A program made the position numbers and the translations under genes. This document shows, piece by piece, positions 48,543 to 56,379 of a stretch of DNA of 64,000 nt; the stretch's first letter is position 1; every line of letters starts with the position of its first letter. Source of the stretch: Coriobacteriaceae bacterium (GTDB lineage: Bacteria > Actinomycetota > Coriobacteriia > Coriobacteriales > Coriobacteriaceae); assembly GCA_015062655.1 (NCBI GenBank), contig SUUG01000008.1:100100-164099 (forward strand), in the 5' to 3' direction. The notes under the pieces were generated by a model. The model made no database searches. It was not told where the DNA came from and saw only the letters and a program-made list of their open reading frames with translations.

Positions 48543-49598
48543 ATGCAACGATCCACCACGACGCGGGATATCCGATCCCTTTCCGTCGACGACCTCCAGG
48601 AGCTCACGGAGAGCCTCGGCCAGCCGGCGTTCCGCGCGAAGCAGCTGCGCGAATGGCTCTTCAATAAGAACGTATGTTCGTTCGACGAGATGACCAACCT
48701 CCCCAAGGTGTTCCGCGAGCAGCTCGCCGAGCGGTACCGCTTCAACGTGCCCGAGGAGCTCACCAAGCAGGTCTCGAAAGACGGCTCCCGCAAATACCTC
48801 CTGCAGTTCAGCGACGGCGTCTCCATCGAGACCGTCGGCATGCCGAACAAGAACAGGCTCGCCGTGTGCATCTCCACGCAGGCGGGCTGCGCCATGGGAT
48901 GCGCCTTCTGCGCCACGGGCATGAGCGGCCTCACCCGATCCCTCACGGCCCGCGAGATGGTCGACCAGGTGCTCCACGTCGCCGCAGACTTCAACGAGCG
49001 CGTCACCAGCGTCGTGTTCATGGGGCAGGGCGAGCCGCTCGCCAATTTCGATGAGACGGTCAAGGCGCTGCGTATGCTCAACGACCCCGACGGCCTCGGC
49101 ATCGGCGCCCGCCACCTCACGGTGAGCACCTGCGGCATCATCCCCGGCATCAAGCGCTTCGCCGAGCTCGATGAGCAGTTCACCCTGGCCATCTCGTTGC
49201 ACTCGGCCATCCAGCAGACCCGCAACCAGCTCATGCCCGGCGTGAAGAAGTTCACCCTCCTGAGGCTCCACGAGGCGCTGCAGTCCTACACCGAGAAGAC
49301 CGGACGGCGTCCGAGCTACGAGTACGCGATGATCGACGGTGTGAACGACACCAACCCCGAGATGGAGGCCTTGATCGACTTCTGCCAGGGCACGCTGTGC
49401 CACGTGAACCTCATCCAGCTGAACGATATCTCCGACAGCCCGCTCAAGCCCTCGCCTATCGAAAAGGTCGAGGTCCTGCAGCGACGCCTCATGATGCACG
49501 GCGTCGAGACCACGATCCGCAACTCCCGCGGCACGGATATCGATGCGGCTTGCGGCCAGCTCAAGCAGCGCTTCTCCGTCCCGCGCGGAGGCAGGTGA
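48543..49598 (+). CDS. rlmN: 23S rRNA (adenine(2503)-C(2))-methyltransferase
   Basis: A 351-residue radical-SAM enzyme with AAAGGA before the ATG. The cluster motif is CAMGCAFCATG (C-x3-C-x2-C). The N-terminal accessory domain (GQPAFRAKQLREWLFNK), the SAM site (VVFMGQGEPLANFDETVKAL) and the methyl-carrying Cys region near the C-terminus (TTIRNSRGTDIDAACGQLK) are all present. RlmN methylates A2503 of 23S rRNA and some tRNAs. Cfr-type resistance is unlikely given full match to the RlmN pattern. Confidence 0.96.
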   Translation: MQRSTTTRDIRSLSVDDLQELTESLGQPAFRAKQLREWLFNKNVCSFDEMTNLPKVFREQLAERYRFNVPEELTKQVSKDGSRKYLLQFSDGVSIETVGMPNKNRLAVCISTQAGCAMGCAFCATGMSGLTRSLTAREMVDQVLHVAADFNERVTSVVFMGQGEPLANFDETVKALRMLNDPDGLGIGARHLTVSTCGIIPGIKRFAELDEQFTLAISLHSAIQQTRNQLMPGVKKFTLLRLHEALQSYTEKTGRRPSYEYAMIDGVNDTNPEMEALIDFCQGTLCHVNLIQLNDISDSPLKPSPIEKVEVLQRRLMMHGVETTIRNSRGTDIDAACGQLKQRFSVPRGGR

Positions 49599-49616
49599 GG
49601 AGATCGCCGTCAAAGC

Positions 49617-49630
49617 GTTTCACATGAAAC
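49617..49630. promoter_or_regulatory. parS-like site, one mismatch
   Basis: GTTTCACATGAAAC differs by one base from the central 14 bases of parS. It lies at the left end of the par cluster, 326 bases downstream of the end of parB, and overlaps the terminator arm that follows. Binding by ParB may be weak. Confidence 0.5.
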
Positions 49631-49660
49631 GGGAGGGCCTTGCGACCCTCCCGTTTCTCT
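49627..49660. terminator. Bidirectional terminator between rlmN and the par cluster
   Basis: Perfect 11-base arms AAACGGGAGGG / CCCTCCCGTTT flank an eight-base loop, with T-rich sequence on both sides. It separates convergent rlmN and the 84-residue protein gene. Confidence 0.8.
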
Positions 49661-49682
49661 TAGATCCAATTAGTTAGGCACC

Positions 49683-49937
49683 TTAGTTGTTAAGGGCCTC
49701 CCATTGATTCTCAACCCAGTCGCGGTTGATCTGCGGGTTCCGTGTGAGCTGAGCACGCTTCACAGCCACATCCTCGCTCATACCGCTCAGCTGATCCTTC
49801 GACACCGCGAAGGCGCCCGTGACCTTCTCCTGGATTTTCTTTCGAAGATCCTCATCCGTCGCAAGCTTGTATCCCGCGAATGAGCCGGCCGTGACAGCGA
49901 TGCCCAGAGCTCCGAATCCAATGATCTTCTTCCACAT
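49683..49937 (-). CDS. Small membrane-anchored protein downstream of parB
   Basis: An 84-residue protein with one N-terminal helix (IIGFGALGIAVTAGSFAGYKL) and a charged helical tail (EDLRKKIQEKVTGAFAVSKD), like small YtxH-type envelope proteins. It starts 18 bases after parB. It is probably the last gene of the rsmG-parA-parB run. Function unknown. Confidence 0.65.
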   Translation of the reverse strand: MWKKIIGFGALGIAVTAGSFAGYKLATDEDLRKKIQEKVTGAFAVSKDQLSGMSEDVAVKRAQLTRNPQINRDWVENQWEALNN

Positions 49938-49955
49938 GGCGCTCTCCTCTACTGT

Positions 49956-50822
49956 CTACATCGAGACGATGGTCTCAAGGATATGGGAGAGTTCCTCCTC
50001 ATCCTTGAACTCGATCTCGATCTTGTTCTTACCGCGCAAAGACTTCACCCTGACATTGGTGTTGAAAACCTGCCTCAACACACGCGCCGCCTTCTTATAG
50101 GACTGCGGCGTGACCGGACGGGTCGCACGGGGCTCATCTCCGACTGAAAACAATGGAGCAAGATTCTCAGTCGCACGAACCGACAAACCTTCCTGAACCA
50201 CCTTCTCAGCGAGCTTGATCCGCTGCTCCTCAAACGGGACCGCCAAGATCGCTCGCGCATGGCCCGCTGTGAGCTTCCCATCAAATAGATAATCCTGCAC
50301 CTGCTCCGGTAGATCCAGAAGTCGAAGAGCATTGGTGATAGAGGAACGCGACTTGGAGACTGCCTTCGACAGCGCCTCCTGCGTCATACCGCTCTTTGAG
50401 ATCAACTGCTTGTATCCCTTGGCCTCTTCTATCGGATTGAGGTCCGATCGCTGCAAGTTCTCAATCAATGCGAGCTCGAGCATCTTATTATCATCAACTT
50501 CTTTGATGATGACCGGCACCTCGTCAAGACCCACCAGCTTCGATGCCTGATACCGACGCTCTCCCGCGATGATCTCATATTTCTGTCCGTTCTTTCTCAC
50601 CAGAAGCGGTTGGAGAACCCCGTTCTCCCGTATCGAGGCCGCAAGCTCTTGCAAAGCCTCCTCTTCAAAATGCGTGCGCGGTTGGTTCGGATTCGGCTTC
50701 ACATCCCTCAGCGGGACCTTCATGCCCTCCTTTTCGCCAGAATATCCGGTTTCTGTCTGCGCCTCACCCATGAGCGAACCCAGACCACGACCCAATGCGG
50801 CTTTCTTTTTAGGACTAGGCAC
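49956..50822 (-). CDS. parB: Chromosome-partitioning protein ParB (Spo0J)
   Basis: A 288-residue protein starting at a GTG inside the end of parA (8-base overlap; GAGGTG upstream). It has LGRGLGSLMG at the start, the CTP-binding motifs NPNQPRTHFEEEALQELAASI and IIAGERRYQASKL, ALIENLQRSDLNPIEEAKGY, and a helix-turn-helix (GMTQEALSKAVSKSRSSITNALRLL) that reads parS. The C-terminal dimer domain follows. ParB loads at parS and slides as a CTP-driven clamp to organise the origin. Confidence 0.97.
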   Translation of the reverse strand: MPSPKKKAALGRGLGSLMGEAQTETGYSGEKEGMKVPLRDVKPNPNQPRTHFEEEALQELAASIRENGVLQPLLVRKNGQKYEIIAGERRYQASKLVGLDEVPVIIKEVDDNKMLELALIENLQRSDLNPIEEAKGYKQLISKSGMTQEALSKAVSKSRSSITNALRLLDLPEQVQDYLFDGKLTAGHARAILAVPFEEQRIKLAEKVVQEGLSVRATENLAPLFSVGDEPRATRPVTPQSYKKAARVLRQVFNTNVRVKSLRGKNKIEIEFKDEEELSHILETIVSM

Positions 50823-51615
50823 GTTTGATCACCTCTTTAGCAAGATTGATATATGCGCGCGAACCCTTATTACTTGGAGAGTACTTTATAACTGGCAAGC
50901 CGTATGAAGGTGCCTCCGACACCTTGACGGAACGCGGAATCACTGTTTTGAATGCAAGGTTGCCAAAATATGAGCGGACTTCCTCAACAACCTGCTTAGA
51001 GAGGGAGGTTCTGCTGTCGAACATCGTCATCAAGACACCGTAAGTCTCAAGATTCCGGTTGATCCGACCCTTCACCATGCGCATTGACTCAAGCAGCTTT
51101 GTCACACCCTCAAGCGCATAATACTCGCATTGAATCGGAATCAGCACGCTATCCGCTGCTGCCAAGGCGTTAATCGTCAGCAACCCGAGGGAAGGAGGAC
51201 AATCGATAAGGATGAAATCAAACTCATCAATGATCGGCTCAATAAGATCTTTCAGTCGTGTCTCACGCGCCATAGCTGAAACGAGCTCAATTTCCGCGCC
51301 TGCAAGTTGGATCGTCGCCGGAATGACGAATACCTTCTTGCAGACCGTTTCTGTTATGAGCTCATCCGCCGTCACATCATGCAGGAGCGCATCATATACG
51401 CAGTGCGTGAGCTCTTCCTTATCAATTCCAAAACCGCTTGTGCTGTTTCCCTGTGGGTCAAAATCAATAATGAGCGTCTTTCGATTCTGCTCACCAAGAG
51501 CAGCCGCTAAATTCACTGCGGTAGTCGACTTGCCAACGCCACCTTTCTGATTGATGATGGCGATGACTCTTGTTGCCTTCTCGCTTTTAGAACGAGGGAC
51601 ATCCTGATATCCCAC
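50815..51615 (-). CDS. parA: Chromosome-partitioning ATPase ParA (Soj)
   Basis: A 266-residue deviant-Walker ATPase (IINQKGGVGKSTTAVNLAA). Further motifs are TLIIDFDPQGNSTSGFG, FILIDCPPSLGLLTINALAA and VLMTMFDSRTSLSKQV. It starts at a GTG with GGGAGG upstream. With ParB it segregates origins and, by analogy with Soj, can act on DnaA. Two perfect parS sites lie immediately upstream. Confidence 0.97.
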   Translation of the reverse strand: MGYQDVPRSKSEKATRVIAIINQKGGVGKSTTAVNLAAALGEQNRKTLIIDFDPQGNSTSGFGIDKEELTHCVYDALLHDVTADELITETVCKKVFVIPATIQLAGAEIELVSAMARETRLKDLIEPIIDEFDFILIDCPPSLGLLTINALAAADSVLIPIQCEYYALEGVTKLLESMRMVKGRINRNLETYGVLMTMFDSRTSLSKQVVEEVRSYFGNLAFKTVIPRSVKVSEAPSYGLPVIKYSPSNKGSRAYINLAKEVIKRA

Positions 51616-51664
51616 ATTCCCTCCCTTTGTTTGCCTACTTCTTGTATTTCAATTGCCAGGGAGA

Positions 51665-51680
51665 TGTTTCACGTGAAACA
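51665..51680. promoter_or_regulatory. parS site 1
   Basis: A perfect 16-base palindrome TGTTTCACGTGAAACA, the bacterial parS consensus, between rsmG and parA. It could also place ParB over the parA promoter region. Confidence 0.97.
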
Positions 51681-51704
51681 TCAGCCAGATACTCAAGCTC
51701 ATTA

Positions 51705-51720
51705 TGTTTCACGTGAAACA
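51705..51720. promoter_or_regulatory. parS site 2
   Basis: A second perfect TGTTTCACGTGAAACA, exactly 40 bases from the first, so on nearly the same DNA face. It ends one base before the rsmG stop. Confidence 0.97.
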
Positions 51721-51721
51721 T

Positions 51722-52486
51722 TCAGGCAAGCGGCTGTTTGCGAGCAAGACCCATAGCTCTTGGCAATTTCACCTGAGAGGGACGGACCACACGATATCGA
51801 AGGATATTTCGATGTCCATATTCATTCGGCAAATCAAAGCTCTCATCGATCTCAAGCTTGTAACCAAGCATACGTGATACAGCATCAGCGGATGCCATCT
51901 CCTCATCAGAAGGAGCACCTTTTGAGACCAGCAGACAGCCGTCTTGCTTCAACAGCGGTCGAGCATACTCAAGAAGTATCGGAAGCGGGGCAAGCGCCCG
52001 AGCAACCACAAGCTCAAACTGCTGCTTAAACTGTTTCCCAAACGATTCGATTCGATCATGATGCGTCTGCACCGAAGAGATGCCCAATCTTTTACAGATA
52101 GCCTCAACGACTCGCATCTTCTTTCCAACGGAATCAAGAAGTGACCATGACAGGGGGGTACAGACAGCGAGCGGCACGCCAGGAAAACCTGGCCCGGACC
52201 CCATATCAAGGGCACACTCGCATTCAGAGGAGATATATGGGAGCAGAGTGAGGGAATCAAGCACGTGAAGTACGAGAGCATCTTCAAGATCTGTGATGCT
52301 CGTGAGATTGATGTACTCGTTGACCTGCAGCACATACATAAGATGCTCGACACAGGTTCTCAGCTCAGCTTCAGGAACTTCAAATGAGAGATCACGACAA
52401 AGGCACTGCAATTGACTGACATCCCGATCAAGAAGGTTTTGATCATCAAGAGGGATGAGCTCGATAGGGCGAGAGGGAACAGACAT
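51722..52486 (-). CDS. rsmG: 16S rRNA (guanine(527)-N(7))-methyltransferase RsmG (GidB)
   Basis: A 254-residue protein; the ATG at 52486 has GAGG at good spacing, better than a GTG six codons upstream. The family core is EYINLTSITDLEDALVLHVLDSL, the SAM loop ALDMGSGPGFPGVPLAV, LLDSVGKKMRVVEAICKRL and VVARALAPLPILLEYARPLL. RsmG modifies G527 in the 530 loop; loss gives low-level streptomycin resistance. Its place between jag and parA is the standard origin-proximal order. Confidence 0.95.
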   Translation of the reverse strand: MSVPSRPIELIPLDDQNLLDRDVSQLQCLCRDLSFEVPEAELRTCVEHLMYVLQVNEYINLTSITDLEDALVLHVLDSLTLLPYISSECECALDMGSGPGFPGVPLAVCTPLSWSLLDSVGKKMRVVEAICKRLGISSVQTHHDRIESFGKQFKQQFELVVARALAPLPILLEYARPLLKQDGCLLVSKGAPSDEEMASADAVSRMLGYKLEIDESFDLPNEYGHRNILRYRVVRPSQVKLPRAMGLARKQPLA

Positions 52487-52543
52487 CGTTTGCCTCGCTT
52501 TCACATAGTGCTGACTGAGATCAGTGTAGCAAGAGTCTGAGGC

Positions 52544-52570
52544 AAAAAAGAGGGGCGCCGGAGCGCCCCT
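52544..52570 (-). terminator. Terminator after jag
   Basis: On the minus strand the arms AGGGGCGC / GCGCCCCT with loop TCCG are followed by six T. It separates the rpmH-to-jag operon from rsmG-parAB. Confidence 0.85.
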
Positions 52571-52594
52571 CCCAACAGAGCTATGAACTTCAGC

Positions 52595-53158
52595 TTACAG
52601 AACCTCAATCACCACATGACGATCCGAATCAGAACCCTCCGAATGCGTCTCAACATCCTTGTTATCACGCAGGGCGATATGGACAAGACGACGCTCGTAC
52701 GCGCTCATGGGAGGAAGCTTCACGGAGCGGCCCTGACGCAGTGCACGGTCCGCAGCATTCTCAGCCATCCCGATCACCTTGTCACGACGGCGGTTCTTAT
52801 ACCCCTCGATATCAACGACCACGGGATAGCGGAACCCAAGTTTGCGACTGACCAGGAGCGAGAAGAGGGTCTGCAAGGACTCCAGGGTGCGACCATGGCG
52901 GCCGATCAGCACCGCAAGGTCGCCTTCCGTCACATCGAGGATCAGCTCGCCTTCGTCACCCTCGAACTCCTCGATAGGGGAGTCACCGGCATCGAAGTGA
53001 GCAAGCAGTGAACGCAGCACGGAGAGGGCCACATCAGCGATGATATCGAGCTCCACATCATTGAGCTCCTCGCCGGCCTTATACTTTGCCGCAAGCTCGG
53101 GATACCCGCCAGCCTGAGACGGGGAGACCTCGTTCGTCTCTGCGATCTGCTCTTCCAT
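52595..53158 (-). CDS. jag: Jag/KhpB-type RNA-binding protein (KH-R3H)
   Basis: The ATG at 53158 has GGAGG five bases upstream; the product is 187 residues. It has a KH domain with the loop LIGRHGRTLESLQTLFSLLV and an R3H domain with MSAYERRLVHIALRDNKDVE (R-x3-H type). The N-terminal Jag_N region is absent or replaced by an acidic stretch (GGYPELAAKYKAGEELNDVE). Jag/KhpB binds RNA and influences cell division and envelope homeostasis. It follows yidC as in most Gram-positive origins. Confidence 0.93.
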   Translation of the reverse strand: MEEQIAETNEVSPSQAGGYPELAAKYKAGEELNDVELDIIADVALSVLRSLLAHFDAGDSPIEEFEGDEGELILDVTEGDLAVLIGRHGRTLESLQTLFSLLVSRKLGFRYPVVVDIEGYKNRRRDKVIGMAENAADRALRQGRSVKLPPMSAYERRLVHIALRDNKDVETHSEGSDSDRHVVIEVL

Positions 53159-53202
53159 GATGTCCTCCAATATTAAGGTACCTAAATAAAAGGTTCCATA
53201 GC

Positions 53203-53982
53203 CTAGTTCTTCTTATGCGGGCGAGCCTTGCGCTCACGACGGACCACATCGACCTCGATCGGGGCGGCGGACATGCGCGCCTCCTCCTCGGCCTTCGCCT
53301 TCTCCGTGACCCGCTTGGTCACGAGCTGCTGCTGGATCACCTGCCACAGCGAGGAGACGTCGTAGTACAGAAGCACGCCGGCGGGCAGCCCCCAACCCAT
53401 CCAGAGCATCATGATGGTCATGATCACCGCCATCATGCGCATGCTCTGGGCCTGGGCCCCGGTCTGGTTACGGGACTGCAGAAGCGTCGGGATGAGCGTC
53501 AGCACCGCGAACAGCACGAGTACGATGAGGTAAGGGATCGCTGTGACCATGTCCTGCGAGAAGGCCTGGGAGGGCACCATCGTCAAGTCGGGCAGGATGC
53601 TGTAGAACGAGAACTCCGTGACCTCGACACCCGGGAAGTACGAGGGAAGGTTGCGCAGGAGCGTGAACAGGGCGAACAGGATCGGCATCTGGATGAGGAG
53701 CGGCAGGCAGCCTCCGAGCGGGTTGAACTTGTTCTCGCTGTAGAACTTCTGCATCATCTCCTGCTGCTTCTGGGGATCGTCGGCGTACTTGTCCTGGATC
53801 TCCTTGAGCTTCGGCTGAAGCACCTGCATGCGCGCCATCGAGCGCGTCGATTTCAGCAAAAGCGGCGTGAGGATGAGGCGGATGATCAACACCAAGATGA
53901 TGATCGAGAGGCCCCAGTCGACCGCGAAGCCCTGGATGAGCTTCAGGATCTGAAAGAGAATGTTAACGATCCAATCCCACAT
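53203..53982 (-). CDS. yidC: Membrane insertase YidC (Oxa1 family)
   Basis: A 259-residue protein with GGAAGGA before the ATG. Five membrane helices with the YidC core are seen: GLSIIILVLIIRLILTPLLL with the conserved Arg, the coiled-coil loop KLKEIQDKYADDPQKQQEMM, FNPLGGCLPLLIQMPILFAL, and MMAVIMTIMMLWMGWGLPAG then LLYYDVSSLWQVIQQ. A basic tail (ERKARPHKKN) helps ribosome contact. Unlike Bacillus SpoIIIJ it has no lipobox. It inserts proteins into the membrane alone or with SecYEG. Confidence 0.97.
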   Translation of the reverse strand: MWDWIVNILFQILKLIQGFAVDWGLSIIILVLIIRLILTPLLLKSTRSMARMQVLQPKLKEIQDKYADDPQKQQEMMQKFYSENKFNPLGGCLPLLIQMPILFALFTLLRNLPSYFPGVEVTEFSFYSILPDLTMVPSQAFSQDMVTAIPYLIVLVLFAVLTLIPTLLQSRNQTGAQAQSMRMMAVIMTIMMLWMGWGLPAGVLLYYDVSSLWQVIQQQLVTKRVTEKAKAEEEARMSAAPIEVDVVRRERKARPHKKN

Positions 53983-54011
53983 GAGAATCCTTCCAAATGT
54001 TCAGCGCACCC

Positions 54012-54245
54012 TCAGGGCACGGGGTCGTACCCACCGGGATGCAGCGGACTGCACCGAAGAATGCGACGGAGGGCGAGCCAGCAACCCTTAAGGGCGCCGT
54101 ATCGCGATATAGCCTCAACAGCATACTGTGAACAGGTCGGGATGTATATACAGCTATCCGGTAAAAGGGGGGAAACGGCCCGCCGGTAGACACCGATGAG
54201 GGCCAGGGCGGCGCGGGCGGCGATCGTGGGTCGGCGCTCAGCCAT
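54012..54245 (-). CDS. yidD: Membrane protein insertion efficiency factor YidD
   Basis: A 77-residue protein with the YidD signature [23 protein letters not shown], then [21 protein letters not shown] and [11 protein letters not shown]. It overlaps rnpA by 8 bases. YidD sits at the inner membrane surface and aids insertion. Confidence 0.96.
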   Translation of the reverse strand: MAERRPTIAARAALALIGVYRRAVSPLLPDSCIYIPTCSQYAVEAISRYGALKGCWLALRRILRCSPLHPGGYDPVP

Positions 54246-54567
54246 CGAGACCAGCCCGCTTCATGAGGCGCGCGAGGGCAGCGGCCATGTCGGCCGGGGC
54301 GGCGCCCCTCGTCGCCGGGGTGGCGAAGAGGATGATGTCGCGACCGGGCGCGGGCAGGGAACCGTGTCGGGCCGCCTCGCGGAGCACGCGTTTCGATCGG
54401 TTGCGGATGACGGCGCAGCCCAGGCGCTTAGCAGCGACGAAGGCGACCCGACCCGGATCGCCTTCGTCTGCTGCATCGCATACGACCATACGGAGAAGCG
54501 GATGGTTGTAGCGTTTTCCCTGTGTGAACGCGCGCTCGAAATCCCGCCGAGACTTGAGAGTCCTCAT
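54238..54567 (-). CDS. rnpA: Ribonuclease P protein component
   Basis: A 109-residue basic protein starting [20 protein letters not shown], with the RNR motif region [21 protein letters not shown] and [11 protein letters not shown]. It supports the RNase P RNA in tRNA 5' processing. It starts 14 bases after rpmH. Confidence 0.97.
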   Translation of the reverse strand: MRTLKSRRDFERAFTQGKRYNHPLLRMVVCDAADEGDPGRVAFVAAKRLGCAVIRNRSKRVLREAARHGSLPAPGRDIILFATPATRGAAPADMAAALARLMKRAGLDG

Positions 54568-54581
54568 GCGCAGGGGGAGAA

Positions 54582-54728
54582 CTACTTCTCGTCGCTCACC
54601 GTGAGGCGCTTGCGGCCCTTGGCGCGACGGCGGGCGAGCACGGCGCGGCCGCCCTTGGTGGCCATACGGGCGCGGAAGCCGTGAGTCTTGGCACGCTTAC
54701 GCTTGTTCGGCTGGTACGTACGCTTCAT
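54582..54728 (-). CDS. rpmH: 50S ribosomal protein L34
   Basis: This is a 48-residue gene: [20 protein letters not shown], then the Arg/Lys-rich [24 protein letters not shown] stands eight bases before the ATG. It is the first gene of the rpmH-rnpA-yidD-yidC-jag operon, with a strong promoter 77 bases upstream. Confidence 0.98.
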   Translation of the reverse strand: MKRTYQPNKRKRAKTHGFRARMATKGGRAVLARRRAKGRKRLTVSDEK

Positions 54729-54804
54729 GGGTGAATCCTCCTGCTGCATTTCGAATGCCCGCCGGTGCGAGACCTGTGGGCCTTTTAGGCACGTGAGCCT
54801 ACAG

Positions 54805-54834
54805 ATTGTAGGGAAAAGCCCCAGCTCATGTCAA
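54805..54834 (-). promoter_or_regulatory. Promoter of the rpmH operon
   Basis: On the minus strand TTGACA (54829-54834) and TACAAT (54805-54810) are separated by 18 bases, a near-consensus housekeeping promoter. Confidence 0.85.
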
Positions 54835-55060
54835 TCAGCCTGCGGAAATTGGCCACAAATCAGGCGGGCCGCCCGCGAGGGTCCTCCCTCATTGAAAATC
54901 TTTTCATGTCTTTTCACCATCTTTTCCACAGTTGCTGTTGAGAGTGTGGATAACTTTTCATCATTTTTCTTCACTTTTCAACAGAACGGGAAAACTTGTT
55001 GAAAACTTTCAGCGCGGGCGGCGAGGCGCTATCCTAGGTAGGCAACCGCACAGAATGAGG
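54835..55060. other. Origin-like region upstream of the dnaA operon
   Basis: This AT-richer stretch has a perfect DnaA box on the minus strand (TGTGGATAA, 54945-54953), a one-mismatch box TTTTCCACA (54922-54930) and several TTTTCA/TTTTCAACA repeats between 54900 and 55010. The pyrimidine-rich TTTTCA series could be DnaA-trio-like or unwinding sequence. A possible dnaA-operon promoter (TTTCAG, 17 bases, TATCCT) lies at its right end. It sits in the place of oriC or a DnaA autoregulatory region. Confidence 0.6.
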
Positions 55061-55065
55061 CCGAG

Positions 55066-56361
55066 ATGGCAGATGACTTCTACCCGTTCGTCGACTCAGG
55101 TGACCCGGCACCCGACAACACGCACCTTCTGACCACGGAATCCCCGGGGTCCCCCTCCCTGCCGGAGACGGGCACCGAGGCGGGGGAGGCCGTGCGCTAC
55201 GCCACCCGCATCGCGGTCTACGACGACATGCTCTCCACCCCGCGCATCATCGTCATAGCCCCCCGCGATGTCCGGGCCTACCTCGAGGAGATAACGAACA
55301 CGGTCTACCGGTGCATGAAGGAGCAGGGCGGGCGGATCTCCCTCATGGTCATCCGCGAGATCGTGGAGAACTTCATCCACGCCCATTTCGTCGAGCCCAT
55401 CATCTCCGTCCTGGACGGCGGCAACACGGTGCGCTTCGCCGACCAGGGCCCGGGCATCCGCGACAAAGAACGGGCCTTCGAGTTCGGCGTCACCTCGGCC
55501 GACCGGGGGAAGAAGCGCTACATCCGCGGCACCGGGGCGGGCTTCCCCATGGTCCAGCAGTACCTCGAGAACGCCGGCGGTGCCGTGTCGATCGAGGACA
55601 ACCTGGGGCAGGGGACGGTCGTGACCGTCACCGTCGACGAGAAGAGGACCCGGGAGGTCGAGGCCGCCGTGCAGCGCGGGGCCGCGGTTCGCGGGGCCCT
55701 CACCCCGGCCGCCGCGCCGCCGATCGAGGCGTCCGTCCCCGGCACGGCATCCCCGGTCGGCGGCGCGGGGATGCCGCTCGGCGCGGCAGGCCCGTACGCA
55801 GCGGCCGTCAACCCATATGGGGCACCTTCCTCCTCATGGGCCGCCCAGCAGGGTGCTCCTGCGGCCGCATACCCGCAGGAGGTGGCGCCCTACCCCAACG
55901 CGGCATGGGTGCCCCAGCAGATGCGGCAGGCCCAGCAGATGGCGCACGGGGCCCCCTACCCCGGCACCGCTCCCTATCCCGGCCCCGCCCAGGCCCCGGC
56001 GGCCTGGGCGTACCAGCCGGGTGCGGGCGCCACGTCCACCCCAGCGGGATGGCCCGCGGGAGCAGTCGGCTGGCCGGCAGTGTCCGCTCCGGGCGCTTCG
56101 GGCGCGCCGGCCTCTCCCGTCGCTCCGGCCCCAGCCGCCCCGCACGTCACCGACCGCGGGCGCCAGGCGCTCGCGCTCCTCGCCGAGCGCGGGACCTGCG
56201 GGCCCACCGACCTCGCCGCGGCATTCGGGGCCTCCAACGCCACCTGGTCGCGCGAGCTCGAGGCGCTCACGCTCGCCGGCCTGGTCACGAAGGTGGGACA
56301 GAAGCGCGTCCTCACCGACATGGGGCGCCTCTGGATCCAACAGAACGCCACGCAGCAGTAA
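55066..56361 (+). CDS. GHKL (histidine kinase-like) ATPase fused to a winged-helix domain, upstream of dnaA
   Basis: A 431-residue protein with GAGG before the ATG. Residues ~45-205 are a GHKL ATPase: N box VIREIVENFIHAHFVEP (~96-112), G1 box RFADQGPGIRDKERAFEFG, G2 box GTGAGFPMVQQYLENAGG, ending IEDNLGQGTVVTVTV. There is no dimerisation/phospho-acceptor helix and no sensor domain, so it is not a classical histidine kinase. A Pro/Ala/Gly/Gln-rich linker (~215-360) leads to a winged helix (~365-431: GRQALALLAERGTCGPTDLA, SNATWSRELEALTLAGLVTK). It lies 18 bases before dnaA in the same direction. It may control replication initiation or dnaA expression, but this is inferred from place and domains. 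Confidence 0.8.
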   Translation: MADDFYPFVDSGDPAPDNTHLLTTESPGSPSLPETGTEAGEAVRYATRIAVYDDMLSTPRIIVIAPRDVRAYLEEITNTVYRCMKEQGGRISLMVIREIVENFIHAHFVEPIISVLDGGNTVRFADQGPGIRDKERAFEFGVTSADRGKKRYIRGTGAGFPMVQQYLENAGGAVSIEDNLGQGTVVTVTVDEKRTREVEAAVQRGAAVRGALTPAAAPPIEASVPGTASPVGGAGMPLGAAGPYAAAVNPYGAPSSSWAAQQGAPAAAYPQEVAPYPNAAWVPQQMRQAQQMAHGAPYPGTAPYPGPAQAPAAWAYQPGAGATSTPAGWPAGAVGWPAVSAPGASGAPASPVAPAPAAPHVTDRGRQALALLAERGTCGPTDLAAAFGASNATWSRELEALTLAGLVTKVGQKRVLTDMGRLWIQQNATQQ

Positions 56362-56379
56362 CGACAGCGAAGGGTTGCC

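Noticed and set aside
54894..55010. TTTTCA repeats as a CRISPR or direct-repeat array
   Set aside because: Repeats are 6-7 bases, irregular and without spacers; better explained as AT-rich origin sequence.
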